The notes below the pieces were generated by a model. That model was not told the origin of the DNA. It did no database searches and saw only the letters and a list, made by a program, of their open reading frames with translations. From Protonemura montana (Eukaryota > Arthropoda > Insecta > Plecoptera > Nemouridae), in the NCBI GenBank assembly GCA_947568835.1, contig OX387605.1, forward strand, positions 22,696,418-22,760,417: DNA of 64,000 nt, in the 5' to 3' direction. Made by a program: the position numbers and the translations under genes. Below, one piece after another: positions 52,409 through 64,000 of the stretch. Numbering within the stretch: the first letter of the stretch is position 1; each line of letters opens with the position of its first letter.

Positions 52409-53025
52409 TGGCAAGGGTCAAACGCACTCTACGCATTTACACATAAAAGTGAAACCACGTGAAACGTATTTGAATTTTTAATTGAATTGTCATAAATTTC
52501 CTATAGAGCTGGACGGCAGCCGGCGGCTTGAAGGTCCCACAACTCCTCACGCACGGAGTCAAGCCATGAAAAGGACAGGCGTGGTATGCACCTGGGCTTG
52601 TGTACGATGCTTGCATAAAACATTGACAGCACGCAGACGATCGATCACTTCCCTGGATGCCCCTGTCTTGTGAAGTTTGACTCTGTCAACTGTTATGACT
52701 CCTAGATTTATGGGCTCCAAAAATCGTGTTAATATCCTATACCGTAAAACCACGAACGATGATGTAAAACTCCCCTTCGCTACGACGTGTAGGTGCTCTT
52801 TTCACAGTGGTATAAGCCGCCTGGGCCGACTCTGAGCTAATGAATATGAGATGAGTTCGAGATTAGTTTTATTATAATATGATACTGTTCCTACAGCGTG
52901 TGGAGTCGTGTATGAGCTTTTGGTCGAGCCAGGCTCGCATTTATTCTTCTCGAGTCGCAGGAATTGATTGTGAGCAGTGGACACACGCGAAGTTTGTTTG
53001 AATGACAATTGTCAAGAAAAACAGA

Positions 53026-53060
53026 AGAAGAATCGACCCTTTTTCTGGGTCAATTCTTCT
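53026..53060. repeat. Hairpin, 14-bp arms with one mismatch
   Basis: AGAAGAATCGACCC and GGGTCAATTCTTCT flank a 7-nt loop (TTTTTCT). Pairing can extend a few bases further with another mismatch. No gene call is made. Confidence 0.8.
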
Positions 53061-54925
53061 TGTGAAAATAAATAAAGAAACCTTTTCTTATGTAGAATTG
53101 AGGTGATGCGACTGGGAGGAATTAATTAAGTTCTTCGACAAATAGAAACCCTGAAGTTAAAAGACCCGATGTTTTGAAATAATTCGCTTTGGCACTTTTA
53201 AGGTGTAATGCTGCGTGTAAGGTTCAATCAATAAATTAAGAAAGCTCGGGGTTGAATAGTGATGAACCAAAATGATGTGAAAAATGAAAATGATGAAAAT
53301 GATTTGAATGATGAAAATGGTGTGATCGCTTTTATTGTCCTGGTATCCGGCGAACCGAAGCACACAGGTAACTGGACCGAAGTCGACTGCCCATCTTCCC
53401 TCACCTTTGTCCCTCACGGTTACAGAGGGTCGCAGCCCTCTCATTTGATAGGCCTACCCGGCTGGTGACGGGACAGGTAGCCTTGACAGTAACGTCACAA
53501 GCGAAAGGCTGCATATTTTTCTAACATATCAACTTAAAAACGAATCCAAATTTTGTCCACCCTGCAACCTTTATATTTTTCAACAGGTAGGTACATACAT
53601 TTGTGATACTAAACATCCCTGAGTGAGTATTTTCACGCACATACTCTCAAACTGATGGTTTATGGTTCGTATTTCTGACTGTCCTCCCGGTAATTTCAGA
53701 CATACGACACAAAACCAGGAAGCGACACGGGGAAACAAAGATATATCCGCACGTGTTGTCAGGTTCAGGGGAGCGGGGAACCGAGCCTGCTGTTCTACAC
53801 TATTCAAGAAAGGAGAAACATCTCGACTGGTTCGAACGACTGGTTCGGCCAAAGGGGAAGGATCGGGGGAGGTGGGAAAGGGATAAGCCAAGTCTCCCGC
53901 ATTGCCCTCGAATGCTTTTAGTTTGTTGCCACTGCAGAACACGTTATTTCCAACTCCTTCCCAGCGTATTGACGAGTGAGTCTATCAATGTCGGCTAGGG
54001 TTAGCTGGAGAGCGTACCCGACGAGACCGAACTCTCGCAAGATCACGCACAATGGGACGCATCTCTGTAGCACTGGCCTACAGTCCAACGCACTGTGGGA
54101 AGGAGGTAGCCAGTCTCAACAATGTTCCTTATTTCGTCCCTAGGTACCACTGGTCTGCCATCGTGGGTAAGCGATATTGCACACTAGGGCGCGATCCATC
54201 CCTTTCCTCGCGTATTTCCGGGTGAAGAATGGAGGCACACTGATAAACACTTCGGGCGTAGGAGAGGAATAGGATAACGTAGATCTAAAGCGGGAAATTT
54301 TAGCAGTGACAAATCTATTAAAATTTAGTACGCTAGGGTTTCCTTTAGAGTTCACGCGAGTGCGTAAGACGCGGGAAATTTAGGAAATGCTTTGTGATAG
54401 GGCGTTTATCACGTACACATGGTGTTTTTCATGACCTCATGTCCGACCGATCACGATCAAATCGAGCAGGAAATTTCTCCTTTAATGAATGTGTGAAAGT
54501 CAGCTGCAGTTAAACTGCAAAGAACAAGACGTGCTTGGGTCCTATCAAGCAATTCCCTTTGCGTGGCAAGGAACTCGGCAAACTTTTCGTCCTGGCGCCT
54601 CGACAATCTATCAAACTTGTCGTGAGCCGTTCGTCTCCCATACACGAGCTGATATAAAACGCTAGTTCGACGGCGCCTTCATGCTGACGCCGACACCGAC
54701 GCTGACGTCGATGACATCAGTGGTAAAAAATATCAATTTACTCATTTGAATGTTGAACGCCGTACAAATCGAGTCTCTCGAATCCACTGGGAGTGAAAAC
54801 ACGAGCCGGCTGCAAACAGGAAAAGTCGGGAAATCCTCACGCCATCTATTAGCCAGTATCAGCTCCCCTCGACACGTGTCACTTGGAAACCTTGAGTCGA
54901 ACATTTGCAAACGACATCCCGATTC

Positions 54926-54941
54926 GGGGGGGGGGGGGGGG
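54926..54941 (+). repeat. Poly(G) tract, 16 bp
   Basis: An uninterrupted run of 16 G, followed closely by further G-runs, so a G-quadruplex is possible. Confidence 0.95.
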
Positions 54942-55871
54942 CGGTCTGGGGCGGGGGGTGAAGAGACGGCACCCGACCACGTTCATAAATTGACTGTCGC
55001 TAGCCTCGGTTCGGTCGACCTCGCTGGTGCCTCGACTGAAGCCTACAACAGACCCACGTGAAACACGATGTCGAAACTTGACTGTCACAGCTTATTTCTT
55101 TGAGTTCACCCGCGCCCCAAGAGCGGAAGCTTTAAGGTTGCCTCGACGTCGAGCCTTCACTTCGGTGTCTTGCGGGCGACGCGAGCTGTAACTTCTAATC
55201 CTCATAGACTAGCAAGGGAGGTAATTCTCAATTAATTGCCAAAGTTTTTTGAAACACTGTCAAAACTGGGAACTTGATTACTTTCCGGGCTTTTATCAGA
55301 AGGCTGGCTCCTTTAAAACTCATCACATTGATGAGTTGCACGAGGCACGGGAGTTGTTATCCACAGAACCTAGCGAGCTAACGAGGCTTTGTCTGCGTGG
55401 AATCAATCAGAAAGAATTTGAACACCATCATTTAACGGTTGAAACGAACGGCATTTTTAAACACAATCAAAAGGAGATAAGTATCATCACAGAGTTTCGA
55501 ACGAACGTTAGTGACAATGGAAGCCCGTGGACGGAAAACGCTCGCTGCCGGTGGGAACTGGAAATGGAACCCCAAATTGCCAACAAAAAGCAAATACAAT
55601 TTTTAATTCGCCAGCGCACCAATTGAAAGCGACGCCGCTCGGCGACACACATTGTCGCTCGACGCCGCAGCTTCCGGCGCCCTGCGACGCTTTCGCCGCC
55701 CTGGCACTCGCGGGGGAAAATCCGTAAAAGCAAAGAAACAAACTTTCTCTTACCACACATAAAAAGTTTCATTTTCAACATTTTCCCCTCTTCTAACGGA
55801 TCTGGTCTCAGTATCACTTCTCTTCAACTAAACTGCTCGATCTTCGTAACGTGCGAGCTGCCAAGCTCTAT

Positions 55872-55950
55872 GGGACAACACCAGGGTAGACCCAGGACCA
55901 GCCCAGACCCAGGACCAGTGAGACAACACCAGGGCAGACCCAGGACCTGT
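55872..55950 (+). repeat. Two-copy imperfect repeat, about 49-bp period
   Basis: GACAACACCAGGG, one variable base, then AGACCCAGGACC occurs at about 55873 and again at about 55922. Confidence 0.8.
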
Positions 55951-56327
55951 GGGACCTGGATATCCAGCTTTAGGTGCAAGCTTTGCCACCGGGGGCGTTT
56001 TAGCATGTCTTCAACTGGTAGCAGGTGTAATGGAAGCCTGTCAATCAGACCACGAGCAACATAACACGACACGGAAAGCAATATAAAAGGAGGACACCTT
56101 TATTGATACAGTTGAATAATACTTTTATGTGGAGTAAATAAGACTTTAGTACCCACCTTTGAAATAAGAACAGTGTTTGGCAAAGCTCTGACAATATGTG
56201 TTTAGAGGAAAGGTGCAGAGTGCATAAATGTTATTCGCTGGTTAATTTAGCACCGTCAAGATGAGTAGCCAGCTTAAACTAACTTACACACAGCGAGATT
56301 AATGTCTTAAATTATCTGTGGCCCGGT

Positions 56328-57590
56328 GACTACAAGGGTCTATACGGAATGTGTCTCTACGATCGTACGGCCAGGTGACTACAAGGGTGTATACGGCTAT
56401 GCGTCTCTACGATCGTACGGCCAGGTGACTACAGTATACGGCTATGCGTCTCTACGATCGTACGGCCAGGTGACTACAGTATACGGCTATGTGTCTCTAC
56501 GATCAAACGGCCAGGTGGCTACAGTATACGGCTATGTGTCTCTACGATCGCACGGCCAGGTGACTACAAGGGTGTATACGGCTATGCGTCTCTACGATCG
56601 TACGGCCAGGTGACTACAGTATACGGCTATGCGTCTCTACGATCGTACGGCCAGGTGACTACAGTATACGGCTATGTGTCTCTACGATCAAACGGCCAGG
56701 TGACTACAGTATACGGCTATGTGTCTCTACGATCAAACGGCCAGGTGGCTACAGTATACGGCTATGTGTCTCTACGATCAAACGGCCAGGTGGCTACAGT
56801 ATACGGCTATGCGTCTCTACGATCGTACGGCCAGGTGGCTACAGTATACGGCTATGTGTCTCTACGATCGCACGGCCAGGTGACTACAAGGGTGTATACG
56901 GCTATGACTCTCTACGATCGTACGGCCCGGTGACTACAAGGGTCTATACGGCTATGACTCTCTACGATCGTACGGCCCGGTGACTACAGTATACGGCTAT
57001 GTGTCTCTACGATCGTACGGCCAGGTGGCTACAAGGGTGTATACGGCTATGTGTCTCAACGATCGTACGGCCAGGTGACTACAGTATACGGCTATGTGTC
57101 TCTACGATCGTACGGCCAGGTGGCTACAAGGGTCTATACGGCTATGTGTCTCAACGATCGTACGGCCAGGTGGCTACAAGGGTGTATACGGCTATGTGTC
57201 TCTACGATCGTACGGCCAGGTGACTACAAGGGTGTATACGGCTATGTGTCTCTACGATCGTACGGCCAGGTGGCTACAGTATACGGCTATGTGTCTCTAC
57301 GATCGTACGGCCAGGTGACTACAAGGGTCTAAACGGCTATGTGTCTCTTAGATCGTACGGCCACGTGATTACAAGGGTCTATACGGCTATGTGTTTCTAC
57401 GATCGTACGGCCAGGTGGCTACAAGGGTGTATACGGCTATGTGTCTCAACGATCGTACGGCCAGGTGGCTACAAGGCTATATACGGCTATGTGTTTCTAC
57501 GATCGTACGGCAAGGTGGCTTCAAGGGTGCATACGGCTATGTGTCTCTACGATCGTACGGCCAGGTGGTTACCAGGCTGCATACGGCTAT
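56328..57590 (+). repeat. Minisatellite with 45-bp and 50-bp monomers, about 26 copies
   Basis: The short monomer begins GGTGACTACAGTATACGGCT and ends with a CTACGATCGTACGGCCA block. The long form has AAGGGT(G/C)T in place of GT, adding 5 bp. Both forms are mixed along the array. Variant sites (GATCAAACGG, GATCGCACGG, CTCAACG, GACTCTC) cluster in neighbours, as expected from unequal exchange. The 45-bp form keeps an open frame (VTTVYGYASLRSYGQ) while the 50-bp form shifts it. Each monomer contains the palindromes ACGATCGT and GTATAC. Confidence 0.95.
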
Positions 57591-58901
57591 GCGTATTGCG
57601 TATATCGAATCAAGTAATCAGCGGGTTGTTCTAGCGTAGAATCGTACACCGTTCACGACTTTCATTCTTGAATCTTGCAGTTGATTTTTCCGCTGTATCC
57701 TCACTTCTTCGTTTGCACCAGACAAACGCTACGTCGAGCGGGAAATGATATCACAGCACACGTACCACAGTGAGCTACCGGGACCCGGCCAGGGGCAACG
57801 CCCAGACTGCTTCCTATCTCCAGTTTTTCTTTTTATTTAAGATATCGAGAAAGTGAAAAGAGGTTCATTACAAGATTCTATGAAAAAACGTTGCATGATG
57901 GGCACCCCAAGCGAAAATACTGCGAGGAGCAATCTAACGAGAATCAAAAATCAACATCATTAATTTAAAATGACTCGGCTCGCGGCGCACAAGTCATTAA
58001 AACGCCGGTTGGTTGTACCTCTACGGAGCAAAGGGTACGGGGCAGGGGACATACGTTGTCTGCTGACACCGAGTCAGCGGCCCTAGAGCTCATTTACTCG
58101 CTCACTATCTCAAGACTTGCCTGAAGAAACCGGCTCTGGGTACCGACAAATTCACGGGTTCAACTGTAATATACATTCCACCAATTACTCGGCCCCCCCT
58201 GCGCTCAGAAAACGTATCGACGCTGCTTTCATAAATTTAGCCCAAAGACGCTCTCACCCTATTATTAGATGTTTCTAATATCGGTGACGCACGGCTATTG
58301 ATAAATGTCAAGGCTAGTTCGTAGCGACCCTCTCACTCTATCGCGGTGCGTGTGTGCGAGCTTCTCGGAAAATTGCTGACTGGGAAATGGGAACACCCCC
58401 TCTCCAACCCCTCCGCCTGCTCGGGCAGGGTAGCGATGTTACGGTCCACTGGCAGACAGGCGCTATAAAGGGCGGAATATGCACTTACTTGGCTCTAAGG
58501 CCGCTGTCTGGATGTTATTGCGTCCTAGGTTGGTCGAGTGCGTCTAGCGTGGAAGCTGGGAAAGACAAGAGAGCCGAGATGGGTTCGACGCCCGCCTGCG
58601 GCCCACAGCCACCGACGATTCCGATATCTCTTTCATTAGCACGCGGTTATTTCCTCGTAATAATACTCGAACGAGGGAGAGTAACTTTGCCGGAATTAAT
58701 GGCGGCTGGGCCACGGGTTCGGCTTTTTTTTTTTCCCCGCAGGACGAAACGAGCCGAATTTGAGAAATGAAGCGCGTGAATTTGGCAATCGCACTAAAAC
58801 CCACGCCTCCGAGAAGCCTATTGAATTCGCCGAGTAATTTGTCGATAAAATGTTTATAACGAGAGGGTCGGTGGTGCTGTGATGGTGGTGTTCAAGGGGG
58901 A

Positions 58902-58912
58902 GGGGGGGGGGG
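58902..58912 (+). repeat. Poly(G) tract, 11 bp
   Basis: A run of 11 G preceded by GGGGGA. Confidence 0.9.
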
Positions 58913-59918
58913 ACAGAACGCAAGAGAGATAGCAGTGAAAACTTTCCTGAATGGAGCTTGTAACAGGTGTTCATTAGCTCTCTATTAAAAAGCCATTTCA
59001 TCGAGTTCATTATATTCGAGCCCAATTGCTGGTGCCGTTGTTTGCGTGGCCGTGTGCAGACTACCGAGCTTCGAGCCGTAGTCTCGTCAAACGCGCTCAT
59101 CGCAGAGTCGACACGTGTTCACAACTTCACGTCCATTCGCATCAAACCGGATTAATGCTAATTATTCTTCCCAGAAAAGCATGGGCCCCGCGCCCTGACA
59201 TGGCCCCCACGATGCGCTCGTTCCTTTTAACCCAGGTGGATTAGGCAGCGACCAATTGAAAATAAACGTCGCATTTCTAATTAACACTTAGACGCCTCCC
59301 TCGTGGTTTCATGGAAGACACGACTTCAGCTCAGTTGGGGTCGCCGTCGTACTCGCTCGTAGTCGTCGACGTCGACGTATTAAATTTTACATTGCGGTTT
59401 TGGGCCGGGCCCGAAACCACGCGTCACGGCTTTGGAAGTTTCGAAACAAACGCATTTCGTTGCGGGGACCCTCGCTGTGCGTTGGCGACGGCGCCGAGAG
59501 CGAGGGAGCGAGGCATCGCGACGCTGTGTGCGAACGATAGAGAGCGAAGCGTCGCAATTTGCCGCGAACGGCTTCATTTTAATCTGGATGCTGGACTGCC
59601 GGGCTCAACTTCATCACAGTCCGTCCCAGATTTTACTCCTCCAGCTGTGGTCCACCGCGAACGACTGCTGCATATTCTTCTGTTAATATTTGCGCTAAAG
59701 TTAACTTATTAGTAATTTAGTACTCTCCGAGAGTGAAATCGAAAGAAGCCATTTCCATATAAATTCCAGTTACAAGGGGAACTAGATTTTACCCGTTGCA
59801 GTGGTGTGCGTTAACGTTGGCTTGTTGTATGTAAATGTATATCAACGTTTATTTGCTCTCATCAATAATGAACTTTGCATCCACATGTGCCCCGGGCAGC
59901 CGCACATACGAGCCCCAC

Positions 59919-60008
59919 CCCTGAACGCAGCCCGCAGAACAATACGATCCGGCACCTCCACCCCCTGAACGCAGCCCGCAGAACAATATGACCCGGCACC
60001 TCTACCTC
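59919..60008 (+). repeat. Two-copy tandem repeat, about 45-bp period
   Basis: CCCTGAACGCAGCCCGCAGA followed by ACAATA and a CCGGCACCTC block occurs twice in succession with a few substitutions. Confidence 0.85.
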
Positions 60009-62231
60009 GTGCCTCTGAAGGCAGGCCACAGAGCAACTGAAATAAAACAACTTCAACCCGGTCCACCGAGTGCCTAGTTACACGCACGTCGCCGCCCAGA
60101 ACACGCATGTCACGTCAAGTGGACTGACAATAGAACTAAATTACTAGCTTAATTGCAAAATGTCACATCTAAATTTCCTTTGCAGCCCGAAATTAATGAA
60201 TGAAAAGTGAATAAAATGGTCTCTTCCAAACAAGCTCTTGCAGGTTCCTGCAGGGGAGTAGATACCCTGGTATGCCTTTGAGCTCTTATTGCCGCTAGGT
60301 GCCCACTGCTTGAATCAAAGTCCCAAGTTTGTTCGGCAACATTTATTGCGCGGCGCTTGCTTCAATCAAAACGCGCAGCGGGTGGGCGAGCGAGCGAGCA
60401 ACTTCGCAGGAATTCTGGAACCAATGCCGCTAATTAGCCAAGTTCGGGGACCGAAGCACGCGCTTTCTCAAACTCATTTCGCCGTATTTGTGCGCGCGAT
60501 CGGCGATCCATCCAAGTCTAAATCACTCGTTCCGAGTACCCATCCGCTCAAGAGGTCAGCCTCTGTAGCAAACAGCAATACAGAGCGAGCCACTCGCAGG
60601 TATTCATTGTTACTTGATTCGCCGAGTGCATGTGTCCGACTTCACTAATCCCTCTTGAAGCGTATGCTTCGTCGGAACCTCCCATTGTATCAGAGCGATA
60701 CAATGTAACGAGAGCCTTCTGCGCCCAGCGCCGAGCCCCACATCGCTCGAGTGAGCCAAGTAATAACTTGCGGCGAGTGCACGTTGTAGTCGAGCTGGGG
60801 ACCGCACAGGGGTCTCGCTCAAGTCTCCAATTAGCATTTAAAACGTTGCCACGAGATGTGTACCCTCCACCCTCCTACTACGACGGGCACCCTCGCTACG
60901 CTACGCACCGATATTGACCGTTTAGGCGGGGATTTGCGCTCGGAGGAGGTCGGCGTCGTGACGCACTTTGAGAGGATCTAGTGCCCGTTAATGATGATGA
61001 TGTCTCTGCCTGCCTGCCAGCCAGGCCACCCCATCGCCTGTTCTGTCGGTTCGCTAATTTCCATTCAAAGAGTTACGTGCAGATTACCGTAATTCAGCCC
61101 AGCCCGTCGTAATTCGCAGTGTCGAATATAAACCCACATGTGCTCTGCGCGAATCAATTAAATATCCAATAAACATTTACGAAGTAATTCCGCGGCGCAA
61201 TGGCGTCGTACGGCAGCGGGAGCTATTTTGGGCCACCGAACGTGGTCGAGTCGCATGCAAATGATTATTGTCACGCTGCGCAGCGCGGCGAGCAAATCCA
61301 ATTGAAATGGGCGCGTCGAATGGCTTCGACGTGGACATTGGGAGATACCCGAGGATTTCCCTGCGACTAATTCATGTATTTTCGCCCAAACAACACGACG
61401 GCGACATCGGCGGGCAACGGCGTCGACATCGGTCTTTGAACAGCACATAGTCGGTTGCCAATCGAGCTAATGCACTTTGTAATGCAGAGTTATTACGCCC
61501 GGAGTCCACATGATGCGCACGCGAGAATATACGAGCAATTCATAAACCTATCGCCATCCCTTGATTTGTATAAAAACCTGGAGCTCGTTTCAACAAAGTT
61601 TTAGTGTTTGCAATTAAGGGTAGCTGGCTCCCTATTCAACGCCATATTGCGCTGCCCTTCCGTTTACGACCCCTCGCTCTCGGATTTTGGTTTATGATTA
61701 CGGTCAAGACTCCCCCTGTTTGGTGCTTGCGGTCATCAGAGTGACCTACTCGATGGGGGCGCCTCATGCGGACGGCGATCGCGGTTTGCTGACCACGGCC
61801 TGGGCAGCGCCAAGGTCACCTCGGGCGTGGTGCCACCCCCTGTCCCTGCCCCCCACCCCCCTCCCACCAGTACCCCTACTGACGTGCCGGAGTCCGTGTA
61901 ATTAAAAACCTCTCAATGCGGAGGCTGACAGCGCTGAAGAGCTTCCGAAAGACATCATGATGATGGTGTTCCATCTCCATGGCAGTATTTGGAGCCTTCT
62001 TTCCACTCGAAGAATTCATATTTCTTAGTCCTCGAAAAAACGCGCGCAAGTTTTTGTGTTCACCAAGACGCGCATCCAATCCCCAGAATTTCAAAGAATA
62101 TTTGAAGTATTTTTTTTCTTTACTTTTGAAAAGATCTTATACAAACTTTTTGTTATCTTGAGGAGCTGAAGTACAAACAGAATCTCAATTAGAAGCTGCG
62201 TATAGAAGTTTTGAACAGGTAGAGATTTCAG

Positions 62232-62248
62232 CCCCCCCCCCCCCCCCC
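62232..62248 (+). repeat. Poly(C) tract, 17 bp
   Basis: An uninterrupted run of 17 C. Confidence 0.95.
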
Positions 62249-63228
62249 TTCTCACCAACCGGCCAGGATCTTGATATTAAAACATCATCTCGCGATCTCA
62301 GTCTGACGACGTCAACGACGCGACGTTGAGCTGCGAATGCATATTGATAAAACGACGCCCGCTTGTCTTGAAAAAACTCGGTGTCGCTCGGCGTCGTGGC
62401 GCCGCTGAATAGGCGCGGGACAATACCTCTAATCCTGCGGCCTGCGGTGGCTTCTCCGACTGCATCGCGGATTACGGGAAATATTCATAAAAAAAAAAAA
62501 TGTGTTTGTCGTCGCGAAAACACGCGGTAAACTGGGACGGTGGTGGAGTGGGAGGTGGGTGGGAGGCAGTGCGTATCGATCATGGGCACATCATTACATA
62601 CAAGCCGTGCGGAGTGTGGGGTCTACCCACCCAACCACCGAGCCCAAGTTGGGAAATAACTTAATGCATATTTATGGGGGGAATCTTTCAACCATTCTAA
62701 GTATATCTTTAGTATACGCTTCTCAAGGAGATGCAAATGATTGTGGAAGCATGCAACTTAAATACAAGTTTCCTTTAAGTAAAATATTTTGCAAGGTGGA
62801 TTTCGTTTAATAATGCACCATTTTCGTCAGCGAAGAATCTGTTCGCTTACGTATCCACTTGAAACTACGTCTCTAAGCTGTTGTACAATAGGGAAATGTC
62901 AGTTTCAGATAGAGCAGACTTCTTCAGCGCGCGGAGACTGCGAGCTGAGAACTAAGCTTTCAAGAGATTGAGTCTGTTTGCATGAGTCTGGAGTCCCCTC
63001 CTTCCCGCCCCCCTCTACCAACACCCCGCAACGGCCAGGACGGCTTTCAACTAGCACCTTCATGTAACTACTTCAATACTAGGCCTCGTTCATCGATCCA
63101 TTACAACACCAACAGCTTACGATGCTAGTTACGGGTACACACCGGGCGCCGCTTGCCCTTCGGCACCTTTCATGTCGTCGTTGGTTAGCCGGTGATAGTA
63201 TTATTAACATGGGCCGGTCCCAGAGGAA

Positions 63229-63243
63229 CCCCCCCCCCCCCCC
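63229..63243 (+). repeat. Poly(C) tract, 15 bp
   Basis: An uninterrupted run of 15 C. Confidence 0.95.
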
Positions 63244-63664
63244 ACCCTCTCCCCCCTCTACGGCCCTGCAGCACTGAGAGCCGACTCGCTCATTAGATTA
63301 ACCTAACCCCGAGCGCACATCTCGGTGCGATTTTTCCACCTCCTCCTCGTGCCGGACGCCGTTGGTCGGAACTCAGAAGGCAGGAGGGCGAGGGTGTAGC
63401 ATGCCAGCGGGTGCCGCGCTATGCCGGGCAACGCCTCGCTAAACCGCTGCCAAATCGTGGCCCCAAATTTCTGCCGAACCAGCAAAAATGCCGGGGTATT
63501 GAAATTCTCTTGGCACATCGATTCAACGAGCCAGGGGAGAGTCTGTATTATCTGATTCTGAATGTTTGACTAAATGGCTTCGAGAAGTTGAACTTCCCTT
63601 TGCACACTGCATTCCTGGTTCACTGGCCGAATAGCTTCCTGCAGGATTGAACGTTAATCTAACT

Positions 63665-63700
63665 CGCTGCTCCTGCTCCGGCTCCTGCTCCTGCTCCCAC
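63665..63700 (+). repeat. GCTCCT hexanucleotide repeat
   Basis: About five imperfect copies of GCTCCT/GCTCCG lie in a row. Confidence 0.85.
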
Positions 63701-64000
63701 ATACAGGAGGGATATGAATACGCCGCGGGAGAGGGAGAAGAAAACGAGCGTTGGCGAGCGCCATTCGTAGAGAGATCCTAGTTTATGTACTAAAGGACAA
63801 AAGTTCAGCGGAAACTGAGGGCAAAAGGCATGCCTGCTCTCGTAACTCTGCCCGACCGAGGAGAAAAGTGCGTGGATGTGTGAGAGATTGAGGGTCAGTA
63901 CAGTGGAGATGAAAGACTGCATCTTTCTTGTAACTAAAGCCCCGCGAAGATCCCTGTAGATCCGGGAGCTCATCCACTGAACTAACTGGCCCCGCACCGA

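Larger units (their letters stand above)
50390..56317. other. CpG-rich DNA upstream of the visible kinase exons, no gene recognised
   Basis: This may be kinase intron or intergenic DNA. It holds poly(G) tracts (51261-51286, 52395-52408, 54926-54941), a hairpin at 53026-53060, a degenerate GAAAAT/GAT stretch near 53,265-53,320, and a short duplication at 55872-55950. No glycine-rich loop or VAIK-type kinase exon was found. Open frames here have no recognisable domain. Confidence 0.55.
57591..64000. other. CpG-rich right flank, no gene recognised
   Basis: Many short open frames occur, none with a recognised domain. The flank holds a two-copy repeat (59919-60008), homopolymer tracts (58902-58912, 62232-62248, 63229-63243), a GCTCCT repeat (about 63,665-63,700), and several TAATTA/ATTAAT motifs between 60,400 and 61,500. 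It could be the long first intron of the kinase gene or intergenic DNA. Confidence 0.5.

Noticed and set aside
56328-57590. CRISPR array, or a repetitive protein gene
   Set aside because: There are no unique spacers between repeats, the DNA is animal, and the 50-bp monomers break any long frame. It is a minisatellite.
50390-64000. Kinase N-lobe exons in the right flank
   Set aside because: I looked on the minus strand for a glycine-rich loop, a VAIK-type lysine and an HRD exon end, and found nothing convincing. A short exon could still have been missed.

Overview
The window is animal nuclear DNA. It has spliced genes with GT-AG introns, long non-coding flanks, tandem repeats and SINE-like DNA. 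Two genes point tail to tail, with a large tandem array between them. The protein sequences look like an invertebrate, probably an arthropod; this rests on remembered family sequences, not a search. There are no bacterial genes, operons or CRISPR arrays.

Region 1 (1-13,915) is CpG-rich, mostly non-coding DNA. It holds a putative small first coding exon (6938-6995) and a 6.9 kb first intron. Region 2 (13,916-30,895) is the body of a SLIT-ROBO Rho GTPase-activating protein (srGAP) gene on the + strand. I reconstruct 15 coding exons whose phases all match, giving 1172 codons plus a stop. The order is F-BAR domain, RhoGAP domain (arginine finger in GIFRVSG), SH3 domain, then a long Ser-rich tail. 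Reading through the exon-14 donor gives a short form of 854 residues ending ETTV, which resembles a class I PDZ ligand. Introns 3 to 14 are AT-rich and CpG-poor, except for a CpG-retaining island in intron 4 (about 18,780-19,505).

Region 3 (about 33,280-46,292) is the most unusual part. It is a head-to-tail array of seven nearly identical units of about 1.75 kb, flanked by diverged partial copies. Each unit carries four tRNA-like modules (A box and B box), each followed by a T-run that could stop RNA polymerase III; three lie on the minus strand and one on the plus. Each unit also carries a foldback (MITE-like) element with long inverted arms and a pair of GC-rich hairpins. I count about 30 tRNA-like modules in 13 kb.

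Region 4 (50,389-46,957, minus strand) is the 3' part of a protein kinase gene in five phase-matched exons, from the catalytic loop (RDLKMEN) to the stop. Its activation segment and C-terminal region resemble HUNK and other AMPK-related kinases. The N-lobe exons were not found and may lie beyond 64,000. Its first intron here contains a minus-strand SINE-like element with a 5S rRNA-like head.

Region 5 (50,390-64,000) is CpG-rich, without a recognised gene. It holds a 45/50-bp minisatellite of about 26 copies (56,328-57,590) and several long poly(G)/poly(C) tracts. The srGAP protein would act at the plasma membrane, curving membrane and inactivating Rho-family GTPases downstream of Robo. Nothing here links it functionally to the kinase.
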